Part shown: positions 1 to 11,420 of the stretch, piece after piece
Position numbering within the stretch: the first letter of the stretch is position 1
Layout: the number at the start of each line of letters is the position of its first letter
NCBI GenBank assembly: GCA_020698575.1
Contig: CM036246.1
Coordinates: 2,137,001-2,201,000 of the forward strand
Direction: 5' to 3'
DNA: 64,000 bases
From: Bostrychus sinensis
Lineage: Eukaryota; Chordata; Actinopteri; Gobiiformes; Eleotridae
Made by a program: the position numbers and the translations under genes
Notes under the pieces: model-generated
The model's input: the letters and a program-made list of their open reading frames with translations, nothing else
The model's database searches: none
Told to the model about the DNA's origin: nothing

Positions 1-337
1 GGGGTGTGGGGGGGTCTTGTATCTCATATACGCTGGGTCATTATAGAAATGCCAAGGATGTGTGTGTGTGGATATATAAATATTATGGTGTAACGATACT
101 CAAAAATCACAGTTCAGTTCGGTTCAGTTTTTTTGAGAGTTTGGTTCAGAACATATTAGGTACAAAAAAGCAGAAAAAAAACTTGCAAAATATATTTATC
201 TCCTACTGTGATGTGATGTACAGTTACTGTTAAATATCTTTCTGTAGCCTGTGATGTCCATCCATCTGTGGTCAGAGACATACACACCACAGAGGTCACA
301 GAGGTCCACACCTCAGTATCTAATATGGTTACTCTAT

Positions 338-2087
338 AACTAAACCAGGACTAAATTATTACTAAATTATGACTAAACCAGGACTAAACTATGACTAAAC
401 AAGGACTAAACCAGGACTAATCCAGGACTCAACCAGGACTAAATTATTACTAAATTATGACTAAACCAGGACTAAACTATGACTAAACAAGGACTAAACC
501 AGGACTAATCCAGGACTCAACCAGGACTAAATTATTACTAAATTATGACTAAACCAGGACTAAACTATGACTAAACAAGGACTAAACCAGGACTAAATCA
601 TGACTAAATTATGACTAAATTATGACTAAACCAGGACTAAATAATGACTAAACCAGGACTAAACTATGATTAAACAAGGACTAAACCAGGACTAATCCAG
701 GACTAAACCAGGACTAAACTATGACTAAACAAGGACTAAACCAGGACTAAATCATGACTAAATTATGATTAAACCAGGACTAAACTATGACTAAACCAGG
801 ACTAAACCAGGACTAATCCAGGACTAAACCAGGACTAAACTATGACTAAACAAGGACTAAACCAGGACTAAATCATGACTAAATTATGACTAAATTATGA
901 TTAAACCAGGACTAAATCATGACTAAACCAGGACTAAACTATGACTAAACAAGGACTAAACCAGGACTAATCCAGGACTAAACCAGGACTAAACTATGAC
1001 TAAATAAGGACTAAACCAGGTCTAAACTATGACTAAACAAGGACTAAACCAGGACTAATCCAGGACTAAACCAGGACTAAACTATGACTAAATCATGACT
1101 AAACCAGGACTAAATTATGACTAAACCAGGACTAAATTATGACTAAATTATGATTAAACCAGGACTAAATCATGACTAAACCAGGACTAAACTATGACTA
1201 AACAAGGACTAAACCAGGACTAAATCATGACTAAATTATGACTAAATTCTGTTTAAACCAGGACTAAATCATGACTAAACCATAACTAAATTATGACTAA
1301 ATTATGACTAAATCAGGACTAAATCATGACTAAACCATAATTAAATTATGACTAAATTCTGTTTAAACCAGGACTAAATCATGACTAAATTATGACTAAA
1401 TTATGACTAAACCAGGACTAAATCATGACTAAACCATAACTTAATTATGACTAAATTCTGACTAAACCAGGGCCAATCCAAGACTAAACCATAACTAATC
1501 CAGGACACAACCTTGACTAAACAAGGACTAAACCAGGACTAAATTATAACTAAACCAGGACTAAACCAGGACTGAACCATGACTAAATTATGACTAAACC
1601 AGGACTAAATTATAACTAAACCAGGACTGAACCATGACTAAATTATGACTAAACCAGGACTAAATCATGACTAAACCATAACTAAATTATGACTAAATTA
1701 TGACTAAACCAGGACTAAATCATGACTAAACCATAATTAAATTATGACTAAATTCTGTTTAAACCAGGACTAAATCATGACTAAATTATGACTAAATTAT
1801 GACTAAACCAGGACTAAATCATGACTAAACCATAACTTAATTCTGACTAAATTCTGACTAAACCAGGGCCAATCCAAGACTAAACCATAACTAATCCAGG
1901 ACACAACCTTGACTAAACAAGGACTAAACCAGGACTAAATCATGACTAAACCACAACTAAATTATGACTAAACCAGGACTAAATTATAACTAAACCAGGA
2001 CTAAACCAGGACTGAACCATGACTAAATTATGTTTAAACCAGGACTAAATCATGACTAAACCATAACTAAATTATGACTAAATTATG
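338..2087. repeat. 11-bp minisatellite array, left block
   Basis: Roughly 159 head-to-tail monomers with consensus GACTAAACCAG and common variants GACTAAATTAT, GACTAAATCAT, GACTAAACTAT and GACTAAACAAG. Spacing is kept at 11 bp with base substitutions rather than indels wherever I checked. Higher-order structure is visible: an 88-bp block of eight monomers starting at 349 recurs at 437, and a diagnostic GGCCAATCC variant block at 1471 recurs at 1867, 396 bp (36 monomers) away. The monomer carries TAA, so it is not coding in the frames that read it. Confidence 0.97.
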
Positions 2088-2690
2088 ATCTCCTGGTTCT
2101 CCTCTTACCTCTCTGACCGTCATCACTACGTTTCCATAAACAACTTTAAATCTCACACCTCCCCTGTCACCACCGGAGTTCCCCAAGGTTCGGTACTTGG
2201 CCCCCTCCTCTTCATCATTTACATGCGTCCCCTTGGCCATATCATTCGCCACCATGGTCTCCGCTTTCACTGCTATGCCGATGACACACAGGTCTACATC
2301 TCTACCAAATCCATCACCCCAGTCACTGTCTCCACCAGTACAAACTGCCTCACTGATATAAAAACCTGGATGGACCACAACTTTCTTAAACTAAACAGCA
2401 AAAAACCAGAACTTCTTATCACCGGACCCAAATCTCTCCTTCCTTCTGCTCAGGACTTCTCCCTCATCATCGATGGCCACGCTGTGACCCCGTCTCCTTC
2501 CGTTCGCAATCTCGGCATCATCTTGGACCCCACCCTCTCATTCAAGTCCCACATAAACCACATCACCAAAACATCTCTTTTTCATCTCCGCAACATTGCA
2601 CGTCTCCGCCCCTCCCTCTCACAACCTACCGCAGAAGTCCTAATCCATGCTTTCATCACCTCCAGACTTGACTACTGCAATAGTCTCTTA

Positions 2691-3405
2691 AGGCCTAGAT
2701 ACACCAAGGCGACTCCCAGACTGCCACCGATAAGACGGAGCGACAGCTCGTCTCCTCTCGTTCCCTCCCGTTTCCTCACGTCGCATGACCTTTTTCCCTC
2801 TTCATACACCGAAGTGACAGCCGACCTAAAGACCTGTGTAATTATAACCCCCCCCCCCCCCCCCCCCCCCCCCAAAGCGGCAGATGGCGCTAGCCAGTGA
2901 ACAAAGATCAATGGAAGTGACACGTTTGCGGAGTGCATATGCATGTAGCGCGCCTTGGTCTGCCACTGTTCTCAGCTTGTTTGAACATTTGAGAAGCGTG
3001 ATAATGGCCTGTTTGGACATTTTTTTGTGTGGATTAGGTGCCGCTGCTCTGTTACTTGAAGAAGATAACTTTCCGCACGGAATTGCGAAGAATGCAAAAA
3101 TGGTGACAGTACGCTGCCACAGCGGTTTTCACCTCTCGTCACTCCGTCACTTCCGCTAAAATTCCCGTGAGCTGATTGGCGCGGCAGCTGTAGTGCTAGG
3201 CCTATCAGAGCGCTTCGTGCCAAAGACCAAAGACGCCGATTCAACAACAACAAGGCCAATCGGCAGAAAACTAGTCAGACGGCCTCCGTCCTGGAGCGAT
3301 GGGGGGCGACGGCGCATACATATCAAAAGGACGGAAATGAGCGATGTGGAAGAACCGTTAAGACGGCTTCAGATGGGCGATCGTCGCCTTGGTGTATACC
3401 CCCCT
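2691..3405. mobile_element. PIF/Harbinger-like non-autonomous DNA transposon (715 bp)
   Basis: It splits the L2 coding region between the codons for the second Leu of NSLL and the Tyr of YGLP. TTA is present at both edges (2688-2690 and 3406-3408) while an intact L2 would have it once. The 23-bp ends (2691-2713 and 3383-3405) are inverted repeats with 18 of 23 matches, sharing ATACACCAAGGCGAC. A 3-bp TTA duplication fits PIF/Harbinger; ISL2EU-type elements are an alternative. It contains a C26 run at 2848-2873 and no transposase. Confidence 0.8.
2848..2873. repeat. Poly-C tract, 26 C
   Basis: An uninterrupted run of 26 cytosines inside the Harbinger-like element. Its exact length is likely to be unreliable in any assembly. 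Confidence 0.9.
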
Positions 3406-3922
3406 TTATATGGTCTCCCCTCCACCCACCTTCAGAAACTGCAATACATCCAGAACTCTGCTGCCCGCCTACTCACCCACACCCGCTCCAGAGACCACAT
3501 CACCCCCGTCCTTAAACAGCTCCATTAGCTCCCCATACAATACCATATCCAATACAAGGTTCTCCTCATCACCTACAAGTCCCTCCATAACCTAGCTCCT
3601 CCTTACCTTAAAGATCTCCTCCGCCAGCACTGTCCCACCCGCCGCCTCAGATCAGCAGATACTAATCTCCTCACTCCCATCATCAGGACAAGGCACCAGA
3701 CCATGGGTGACAGAGCCTTCACTGCAGCTGCCCCCGTCCTCTGGAACTCACTCCCACAACCCATCAAGAATTCGGACTCTTTACCAAACTTCAAATCAAA
3801 GCTAAAAACTCACCTGTTCAATCTTGCCTTTTCTTAAACTTTTTTTTTTGGATGTAAAGCGTCTTTGAGTGTCCAAAAAAGCGCTATATAAATTCGATGA
3901 ATTATTATTATTATTATTATTA

Positions 3923-4835
3923 TGACTAAACCAGGACTAATCCAGGACTCAACCATGACTAAACAAGGACTAAACCAGGACTAAATCATGACTAAACCAC
4001 AACTAAATTATGACTGAACCAGGACTAAATTATGACTAAATTATAACTAAACCAGGACTGAACCATGACTAAATTATGACTAAACCAGGACTAAATCATG
4101 ACTAAACCATAACTAAATTATGACTAAATTATGACTAAACCAGGACTAAATCATGACTAAATTATAACTAAACCAGGACTAAACCAGGACTGAACCATGA
4201 CTAAATTATGACTAAACCAGGACTAAATCATGACTAAACCATAACTAAATTATGACTAAATTATGACTAAACCAGGACTAAATCATGACTAAACCATAAC
4301 TAAATTATGACTAAATTCTGTTTAAACCAGGACTAAACCAGGACTAAACCATGACTAAATTATGACTAAATTATGACTAAACCAGGGCCAATCCAAGACT
4401 AAACCATGACTAAACCAGACTAAACCAGGACTAATCCAGGACTAAATTATGACTAAATTATGACTAAACCAGGACTAATCCAGGACTAAACCATGACTAA
4501 ACAAGTACTAAACCAGGGCTAAACCGTGACTAAACCATAACTAAATTATGACTAAATTCTGTTTAAACCAGGACTAAATCATGACTAAACCATAACTAAA
4601 TTATGACTAAATTATGACTAAACCAGGACTAAATCATGACTAAACCATAACTAAATTATGACTAAATTCTGATTAAACCACGACTAAACCAGGACTAAAC
4701 CATGACTAAATTATGACTAAATTATGACTAAACCAGGACTAATCCAGGACTAAACCATGACTAAACAAGTACTAAACCAGGGCTAAACCGTGACTAAACC
4801 ATAACTAAATTATAACTAAATTCTGACTAAACTTG
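3923..4835. repeat. 11-bp minisatellite array, right block
   Basis: Continuation of the GACTAAACCAG array after the L2 insertion, about 83 monomers, with the same variants (GACTAAATTAT, AACTAAATTAT and a block containing TTCTGTTTAAACCAG that also occurs several times in the left block). It ends at 4835, where unique right-end sequence of the host element begins. Confidence 0.96.
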
Positions 4836-4990
4836 TGTGCGAAATTTAATTCTGCCACGCTTAAGCTTGTGATAAATCATTAAATTTAATTATAAATACT
4901 ACTGGATCGGTACACAAGTGGACCGAACCAAACACGTCATACCAAAACAATATACTACAATCATGTGTACTGTTACACCCTAATAAATAC

Positions 4991-6519
4991 AAGATGCTAA
5001 AAAGGAATAACTGTCAAGTTGGTCAGCAGTAGGTGTGTTGTGATTATTATATATTATTATAATTACTATATTGACTTATTGTTCAAGTTTAGACTTAATA
5101 TGTATTTATGTGTGTTTGCCCAAATAGGGAACTCTTTTTTTTTTTTTAAAGCAGTGATATCCTAACCTTAGTACAACAACATTAATGTAATGTGTGGACT
5201 GTACATCATACGGTACATTACTATGGCCCATTTTAGTTACTTACATGCTATTTCATCTGGAGTCAAACCATTTAGTGCAGAGGAAGTAGAGACGAGAGAT
5301 GCTGAAGTCTTTGCAATGTGAACAAAACAAATGTAGTAGACAGTGATTAAACTGTGGCTATACACTGGCTTTAGCTAACTATGGGTCAGATTTGTCAAAG
5401 GTTTGTGTACACAATAAGTAAATAAAACATGCTAAAAGTGGAGCAAGCCCAGGCGCAGCTGATAAAATTGTCATTATGTCATTCTCAAGACACAGTATAC
5501 CACCTTACAAAATCAGTGTGGCAGTCCTACTCTTGACTTTGAGAATAGCTGCTGTAGATAGTATGAATGCATTATTGATGCTAACTCAGCAAGGTATGGA
5601 ATTTTCTTTATCCATCCCTTCAAAAAAAAAAAAAAAGTATAGCATTGGCAATATTTTCTGTTTTTATTTTATTTTTAAAAGCACACCAATTAACCACCAT
5701 ACATGACACCAAAATGTTACCTTCTAATGCTCAGGTAATTATATTGTATTGTATGTTACTTTTTTTTTTTTTTTTTTTTAAGTATATTGATATGAATAGC
5801 ATTGCCCACACAGTGTTGACTGCCTTGTGTACCATTTGGTTCAACTGTATATTGCTCTTAGCTGCCGGTCACTTGTTCTATAAAGTCAATCTGCCAACTT
5901 TCAGGGCCCATTGCTGTATAAATCATTGCCTCCTGGTCCATTGTCATTGTCAGTCTAAGCCTGTTAATCAGTGAGGCTTGACTCGCAAACAAACCGTGGT
6001 GTTAGTTCATGTAAATGATGCTAAAGCTGCTTGCTCCAAACCCACAGCAGCACTGAGACCAAAGGCTTGTTTAAACAAAACATCTGCAGCCTGCTTTCCT
6101 TTCACATCAGTGTTGTTACATGTGAGCAAATACATTTCAAAGCCTCTGATGAAATCTCTGAAACTGTTTTTAATCTGTCTTGTGAAGTAGCTGAATTAGG
6201 TGGTCCACAGTCATTTTTAATCTGCACAAAGGCACTGGGACTCAATTTTCAATCTATTTTTTATCTAAAGGGAAGAGATCTGTGATGCTGTTGGCTAATC
6301 GGGATCTGGCAGTGTTTGATGTTTGACTGTGTTGGGAATTACAGCCCGAGTCGAGACAAGGCAGCATGACTGGATTAAATTAGGATCTGAAATAGTTTTA
6401 TATTTTCATTACCACTGATGAGTCACAGTCTAAAAATAACACATTTTCCACTTATCAATACAAAATGAATGCCTCTTTATCTGTTTCTATAATGTTCTCA
6501 TTGTAAAAGGTGTCGAGGT
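4991..6519. other. Intron stretch, nothing recognised
   Basis: AT-rich unique sequence with an A run near 5623 and a T run of about 19 at 5760-5779. Short open frames of up to about 109 codons show no recognisable similarity. Confidence 0.5.
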
Positions 6520-6860
6520 GTTAAAGTGGAACTCAGTAACTCAGTGCTTGTTTCTTCGTTGTTTTGCCTAATTTTCCTCCATAGAGCTCCCCCTACAGTT
6601 CGGAGTAAAGCACTATCGTAAATACTCACAAGTCCATTTGACTTCTGTGTGATCCCTCACTCAGCTTTACTTTCGTTTTCCCCTCCGTTCTAGTTTGGTT
6701 TTGCTAACAGTGAAGTGCCACTTTCTCACGAGACCTGAGACTTCCGTGACACCAGGTTGGAGACGTTGATACTTAAGTGTGATTTTCAGCCCAGAGACAG
6801 CTGGGGGAAAAGCAGGATGCTTTATTTACCCCACAACTTATTTAACCATCACACAGACTC
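6520..6860 (+). repeat. Interspersed repeat family R2, copy 1
   Basis: Shares a diverged but collinear stretch with 47340-47660: TAGAGCTCCCC, then AGTAAAGCA, AATACTCACAAG, TTGACTTCT, GATCCCTCA, then TTTACCCCACAAC near the right end. No open frame or terminal inverted repeat was found. Class unknown. Confidence 0.6.
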
Positions 6861-7676
6861 CCAAACTGTGCTGCTACCCCTTTCTGTTTGTGAAGGGGTT
6901 GGTTTTTAATGCACATGATTTAATAATGTGACACGACCCAACCCTCTGAGGCTTCTGTAGTTTAAGGAGTTATATTATAAACCAAAGGAGGAAAGTCACC
7001 CTGAAGAATACCCTGTATCACATGATCACTAATGAGACACTGCTTTTCTGAAGTGAAAGGGTTCCGGACACATCTTGTAACATGATTTCTTATTAAAAAT
7101 CACAGTCTGCTGAGTCTTTGAATATGTTCTGCCTGCACTGCTCTGCTTCTGTCCCACAGCTCTCTCTGAGTTGTCTCATTTCCTGTTTCTCCAAATCTAT
7201 CTAAACCCACACAAGTTTCAAAAGGGCAATCCGATTTTGGCCGAACCCCACAGAGCAAAGAAACAAACACGGCATCTGCATTTGGAGCCCAGATGAAATA
7301 ATGTTCTGTGTTGGACATGAGACACAGAATTCCCTGATTACTTTACTGATCTCAATATTGAATTAGAGCTGTGGCTGAATGCAAATGAGGCGCTCAGGGA
7401 AATGACTCTGTCTTCAGAAATTGAATAAATAAATCAACAAATTATGAGGAAGAGTGTGATAAATAATTGAACAGCGAGCAGGTGAAGTGAGAGCTGTGAG
7501 GCTCATAAGTCAGTAAACCTGTACAGTGTTTAAACCTGCACAAGGAGGATGACTCGAGGGTCAGCTGGCTCATGATTGGTCAGATTTAAAATGATCTTAA
7601 AGCAGAAGTTTTATGGGTTGGTTCACCTGTTCACATGTAGAAAAAACATGTATGGTTCAGAAGCTACAACTCAGTC
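6861..7676. other. Intron stretch, nothing recognised
   Basis: No repeat end, coding similarity or tandem structure was seen. A 72-codon minus-strand frame at 7100-7318 looks like chance. Confidence 0.5.
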
Positions 7677-7684
7677 CCTGTAAC

Positions 7685-8041
7685 CAGTGATGGGTGAAGT
7701 ACTCAAGTAAAAGTATTGTTACTTCTAAAAATATTTTTACTCAAGTAGAAGTACCCAACAAAAATTGTACTTCTGTAAAAGTACATAAGTATTGAGTATA
7801 AAATATAAAATAAAGTAGAAAATACATTTGAATGTTCTTGCAAAATCTTTGTGTGTTATTGACTAAACCACAGAAGACAAAAACTACTTTTAACTCCTCA
7901 GACAATTTAAAGTTTTACTCAAGTAAAAGTAAAAATAAAATCATCCAAAATTTACTCAAGTAAAAGTATGTTCTACGAAATAAACTACATTTTCTTCCAA
8001 AAATGACATGAGTAAAAGCATCTAGTTACTGTCCACCACTA
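7685..8041. mobile_element. hAT-like non-autonomous element (357 bp)
   Basis: The left end reads CAGTGATGGGTGAAGTACTC and the right end, reverse complemented, TAGTGGTGGACAGTAACTAG. Flanking octamers CCTGTAAC (7677-7684) and CTTGTAAC (8042-8049) differ at one base. The interior is rich in ACTCAAGTAAAAGTA motifs, typical of a widespread fish hAT family. No coding capacity. Confidence 0.8.
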
Positions 8042-8223
8042 CTTGTAACCTTTTGAGGAACTAGCCCTTCTTGTTGCTTGTTCACACAGGATAGGAACTG
8101 GGGACTGAGAATGATAGTTCCTAGCTCTGCTTTACCTCTTCACAGCCATGAACTGAAGGTGTACAGTTGACACTGGATCCTTCATCTCCTCACTCTCTCT
8201 GTGATCTTCTCAACCCTGGACAT

Positions 8224-8583
8224 TAGGGATGGGCGATATGGACTTAAAATTATATCACGATATATTTATCACAATAACAATAAATTATGATATAATATAG
8301 TGCTGTGCGCAGCTTAGGCCTAAGAGCTTTAAAACTTAACTAAAGACAATTAATAGTTTTCACAGTGACATCACATCTGGAGGGCAAACACATTGGTTTA
8401 ATGTTACTCAGCTGAAGCCACTGTTTACTCCATGTTAGATCTGTGTTTCTACAAAATCTCATCAGAGAAAACTGGCTCAGAAATGAGACTGTGTGGATTT
8501 GTGTTGTTAAACGAACCCCTCTCCCTGGGGAGGTTTAGCAGTGGTCACGGTTAGCCCTTCTCTTACGCCAGGTTGATGACCTA

Positions 8584-8615
<32 letters not shown>

Positions 8616-8996
8616 AAAATTAAAAAATACTTTTGCTGCATTTATAAGCTTGCTCCGAGTTACGTCGGCAGAGAGGGTTTCTAAAGTCCAGGTCTGGCAG
8701 TGACCTGGCTGTTGTCAGCCTCAAACAGGGCAGCGGTGCCTCATACAGGTCACAGTTCCCCAATATTTGTAGTTTTACTCCATATGGTATTTTGTCCTGA
8801 GTTGTAAGACCATTTAAATGCTTACTTGGCTGCATCTTCTCATGTCTTCAAAAGTCACGTGACTGAAAACACACAGTCACACAAAAAATGCTTCATCAAT
8901 TTGGCCTCTTTGTTCTTACTGGGCAAAGACAACTTCCCATCCTGGGGAATGTTTATTACTGGCATATTGCAAACGAGAAGATATCACTCATCCCTA
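8224..8996. mobile_element. hAT-like non-autonomous element (773 bp)
   Basis: Perfect 8-bp duplications CTGGACAT at 8216-8223 and 8997-9004. Ends are TAGGGATGGGCGATAT on the left and, reverse complemented, TAGGGATGAGTGATAT on the right. It contains a C21A10 tract at 8584-8614. Open frames of about 70-108 codons at 8620-9152 partly overlap its edge and are not recognised as transposase. Confidence 0.88.
8584..8614. repeat. Poly-C/poly-A tract (C21 A10)
   Basis: Twenty-one cytosines run directly into ten adenines inside the 773-bp hAT-like element. Confidence 0.9.
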
Positions 8997-9004
8997 CTGG
9001 ACAT

Positions 9005-10270
9005 TTTACAGCACGTCTGCCACTCTGTTATGATGATTCCTACAATGAAAAGTGTGATCTGGCTTTTTTCACACTCCATGCTACCGATTTGTTTTGGTTT
9101 GTTGTTGTTTCTGGATGTCACACTAACTGAAATCGTGGAGGGGAGTCCTTAGAGTTTAGTGTTTTGTGAGAAAGCGGCTAATGTAACCTGTAAGACTAGT
9201 TTTGAGACTGCTTTGCAATGGTCTGCCTGTCATCTGGAGACATTATGATCTTGATTAAATAAATGCTGATGCAAATGGACTCTTCTGAGTTGTGGTACAA
9301 TTGCGTGTCCTGAAATCCCTGGTCCTAGACTGTGCCGTTTTTACAAGAGTTTAATCATTTTATTAATACTATAACTTCCTCTATTGCTTTCCGTGACCAC
9401 AGTTTGGAGAGTTGCTACATCTGCTCAGCTGTGTGAACACACTGCCCCTGGCCTTGTCTTCAGTAATCACACATCTAATTACCAGAGGGAGGTGATAGAC
9501 GTGCTGTAGTACTTTTATAACTGCCTTTTCTCAGAAATAAGAAAGTACAGCAGCCCCATAGTGTTACTCTGCTCTGAGTACTGCTGCAGAGCCTGTATTA
9601 TTAGTAGTATGACGGCTTCCCCCGATGCACTCAGTGGCGCTCTTCTTTTGTCAGTTTTTTTCATGTTTTGTTTGGCTTTGGGTGGAATAATCTCAAAATG
9701 GAAGAGGACAACTGCTGAGAAAAGTACATTCAAGAGCACAGACTTATTTTGTTGGCAAACAGTGTGCAGCAACAACAAGAGTGGGGTCTTAAGCTGCTTA
9801 CACTGTACCAAATACTTTCATCTAAAAAGATATTTGTTCTTGCTTTATACTTGTCATGCAAAGATACTGTAGTTTTTCTTTATTTATTGCCAGTCTTTGA
9901 AACATGTGTGCTGTCTTTACCTAGAAGGGGGTTCCACACACTGCAAAAAACAGAAGAACAAGATTTATGCACACTTTTAAATGGAAAAACCTCTGTGCTG
10001 TGTGTAATCTTTGCAAGCATCTGGTCCAACAAACACACACATTCCTACAGGCTGTGAGCACCTGTGGAAGGTCTGCAGGGACATGCAAAAAGCAGTACTA
10101 GATTTAATTTATTAGTTTATTCAATAGGAACTTTGCACATTAATTCAACTAATGGATACATGAATGTGATTGGATGAGCCCTCTGTAGTAACTTTATCCA
10201 ATCAAAGCATCATGCTGTATCTTGGTGAAACCTAAAATACATTCTGCAACACCACTGATCTCTTGCTGTC
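9005..10270. other. Intron stretch, nothing recognised
   Basis: Overlapping frames of about 100 codons at 9515-10057 on both strands show no domain, no codon-bias signal and no splice context, so they are treated as chance. Confidence 0.5.
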
Positions 10271-10309
10271 TACTTACATTGGTCTACAGAGCGCAACAGT
10301 GCCCGCCCT

Positions 10310-11275
10310 CCTCTGGTGCCGAAAGTAAATTTCCCATTCATTTTTTTCATAGACTTTTCAAAAAAGGCATATATTAAGAGTTTAAAAGCTCAACAGCGGC
10401 TAATTAGCTCTGTGGTAACTCATGGCCATAACCCAATTCATTTTAATAAAAAAAAATAAAAATAAAAATCTTAAACTTGAATTACTAGTGAAATAAACCC
10501 CAACAGTGACTAACCACGCCTGGTTCTGAAAGTAAAATTCCCATTCATTTTTCCCTTTGACTTTTAGAAAAATCCATATATTAAAAGTTCAACAGCTCGA
10601 GGGAGGCTAATGAGCTACATGGTAACTCATGGCCATAAAACGATTAATTATTATAAACATGTATCTGAAAAGTTACAAACACATTTTCCTGAATTTTTAA
10701 GTTTTTGTTCATCTTTTCAGGGCTCACAAAATTGCTAGCCCGACGTCCAGGGGCAATTACTTTTTTCTCTCGGGCTATCAAAATTTGACAGGCCCTGCCC
10801 GTCGGGCTACCATACAAACTGTAAAGAAATATTCATTACATCTGTAACAGGGACGGCACTGTCCCTCAGCCCCTCCCCTGTCCACTCTCACTGCACAAAC
10901 CTGACCTGTCAATCACTTGTGTGGGTCAGACCATCGCCTGTGAGAGAATGGTTTAACCCAGGGGTCAGCAACTAAAATTGCTCGGGATCCATAGAATTAA
11001 TGTTCTACCCCGCTGGTGTCTGAACATAACATAAGTAGACATATCACATTAAGAAATTATTTATTTGGGCTATTTAATTTCAGTGCCTGCCCAAAGGGCT
11101 ATTAGGTATTTTCAAATTTCGCGAGCCCTGCTTTTTGATAAAAATTAATCTTGTGATCATCATGAGTTACCATAGAGCTGATTAACCTCCACCAGGCTTT
11201 AAAACTCTTAATATACATATTTTTTGAAAGGTCTATGGGAAAAATGAATGGGAAATTTACTTCCGGCACCAGTTG
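10310..11275. mobile_element. Inverted-repeat element with three copies of a 140-bp unit
   Basis: The left unit (about 10310-10450) contains GGTGCCGAAAGTAAATTTCC, then ATTAAGAGTTTAAAAGC, then TGGTAACTCATGGCC. A second direct copy lies at about 10520-10660, and an inverted copy at about 11131-11275 with ATGAGTTACCATAGAGC, GGAAATTTACTTCCGGCACC. This looks like a foldback or long-TIR MITE with one arm duplicated. The centre carries a separate insertion (10717-11130). Confidence 0.7.
10717..11130. mobile_element. hAT-like insertion in the centre of the inverted-repeat element
   Basis: Left end CAGGGCTCACAAAATT; right end reverse complemented CAGGGCTCGCGAAATT. The interior has repeated GGGCTA and GCCCG words on both strands, as in a known vertebrate hAT family. 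Flanking octamers (CATCTTTT and CTTTTTGA) do not match, so the duplication has decayed or the boundaries are off by a few bases. A further CAGGGGTCAGCAACT motif at about 10959 may be another hAT end. Confidence 0.55.
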
Positions 11276-11420
11276 CGATGCACTGTCAATACTACCATAC
11301 CATTGGTCCATAAATGTCAGTACTGCCACGCCATTGTCTCTACTGTCAGACAATTGGTTTATTACTGTTGGTACTGCTATTCCATTGGTCTACTACTGTC
11401 AGTAATGCCACAGCATGATT

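Larger units (their letters stand above)
2089..3838 (+). pseudogene. L2 reverse transcriptase fragment, broken
   Basis: The reverse transcriptase part would copy the element's RNA at the target site. The frame from 2085 shows the GVPQGSVLGPLL block and the catalytic YADD box (2274-2285), then LDYCNSLL just before the 715-bp insertion. After the insertion the same domain resumes at 3409 with YGLPSTHLQKLQYIQNSAAR and continues to the usual C-terminal region, ending at a TAA near 3836. Besides the insertion, the tryptophan codon normally following LKQLH is TAG (3526-3528). The N-terminal part (endonuclease and first RT blocks) is absent, so the copy is dead. The open frame at 2085-2900 is this domain fused to insertion sequence. 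Confidence 0.9.
2089..3922 (+). mobile_element. 5'-truncated L2-clade non-LTR retrotransposon inserted in the minisatellite
   Basis: The insert begins abruptly in the middle of a reverse transcriptase domain and ends in a typical L2 3' tail (a motif around GCGCTATATAAA at about 3881-3892) followed by an (ATT)n run to 3922. The array resumes in the same 11-bp phase on the other side; ATTATGA occurs at both junctions (2082-2088 and 3919-3925), but because the monomer itself contains it the target duplication is ambiguous. It is interrupted at 2691-3405 by a DNA transposon. Confidence 0.9.
84..4982. mobile_element. hAT-like non-autonomous element hosting an 11-bp minisatellite
   Basis: The ends are inverted: the left reads TATGGTGTAACGATAC and the reverse complement of the right reads TAGGGTGTAACAGTAC. 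The flanking octamers are ATAAATAT (76-83) and ATAAATAC (4983-4990), 7 of 8 identical, as expected of a hAT 8-bp target duplication. About 255 bp of unique left end and 150 bp of unique right end flank a huge 11-bp tandem array, itself split by an L2 element. Nearly all of the 4.9 kb is therefore array and later insertions. No transposase is visible. The superfamily call rests on termini and duplication length only. Confidence 0.7.
10271..11420. repeat. Diffuse tandem repeat (CATTGGTCTAC...GTCAGTACTGCCA) interrupted by an inverted-repeat element
   Basis: Between 11280 and 11420 the motif CCATTGGTC(T/C)A...CTGTCAGTA(C/A)TGCCAC repeats about three to four times with units near 32-50 bp. A single related motif, ACATTGGTCTACAG, sits at about 10278, left of the inverted-repeat element at 10310-11275, suggesting that element lies within the older tandem repeat. 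Confidence 0.55.

Noticed and set aside
2085..2900. 271-codon open frame as one protein
   Set aside because: It fuses a truncated L2 reverse transcriptase to the inside of a DNA transposon; the C-terminal proline run is only the poly-C tract.
338..4835. Tandem array as a CRISPR array or coding repeat
   Set aside because: Monomers are 11 bp without spacers, in a vertebrate genome, and contain in-frame stops.
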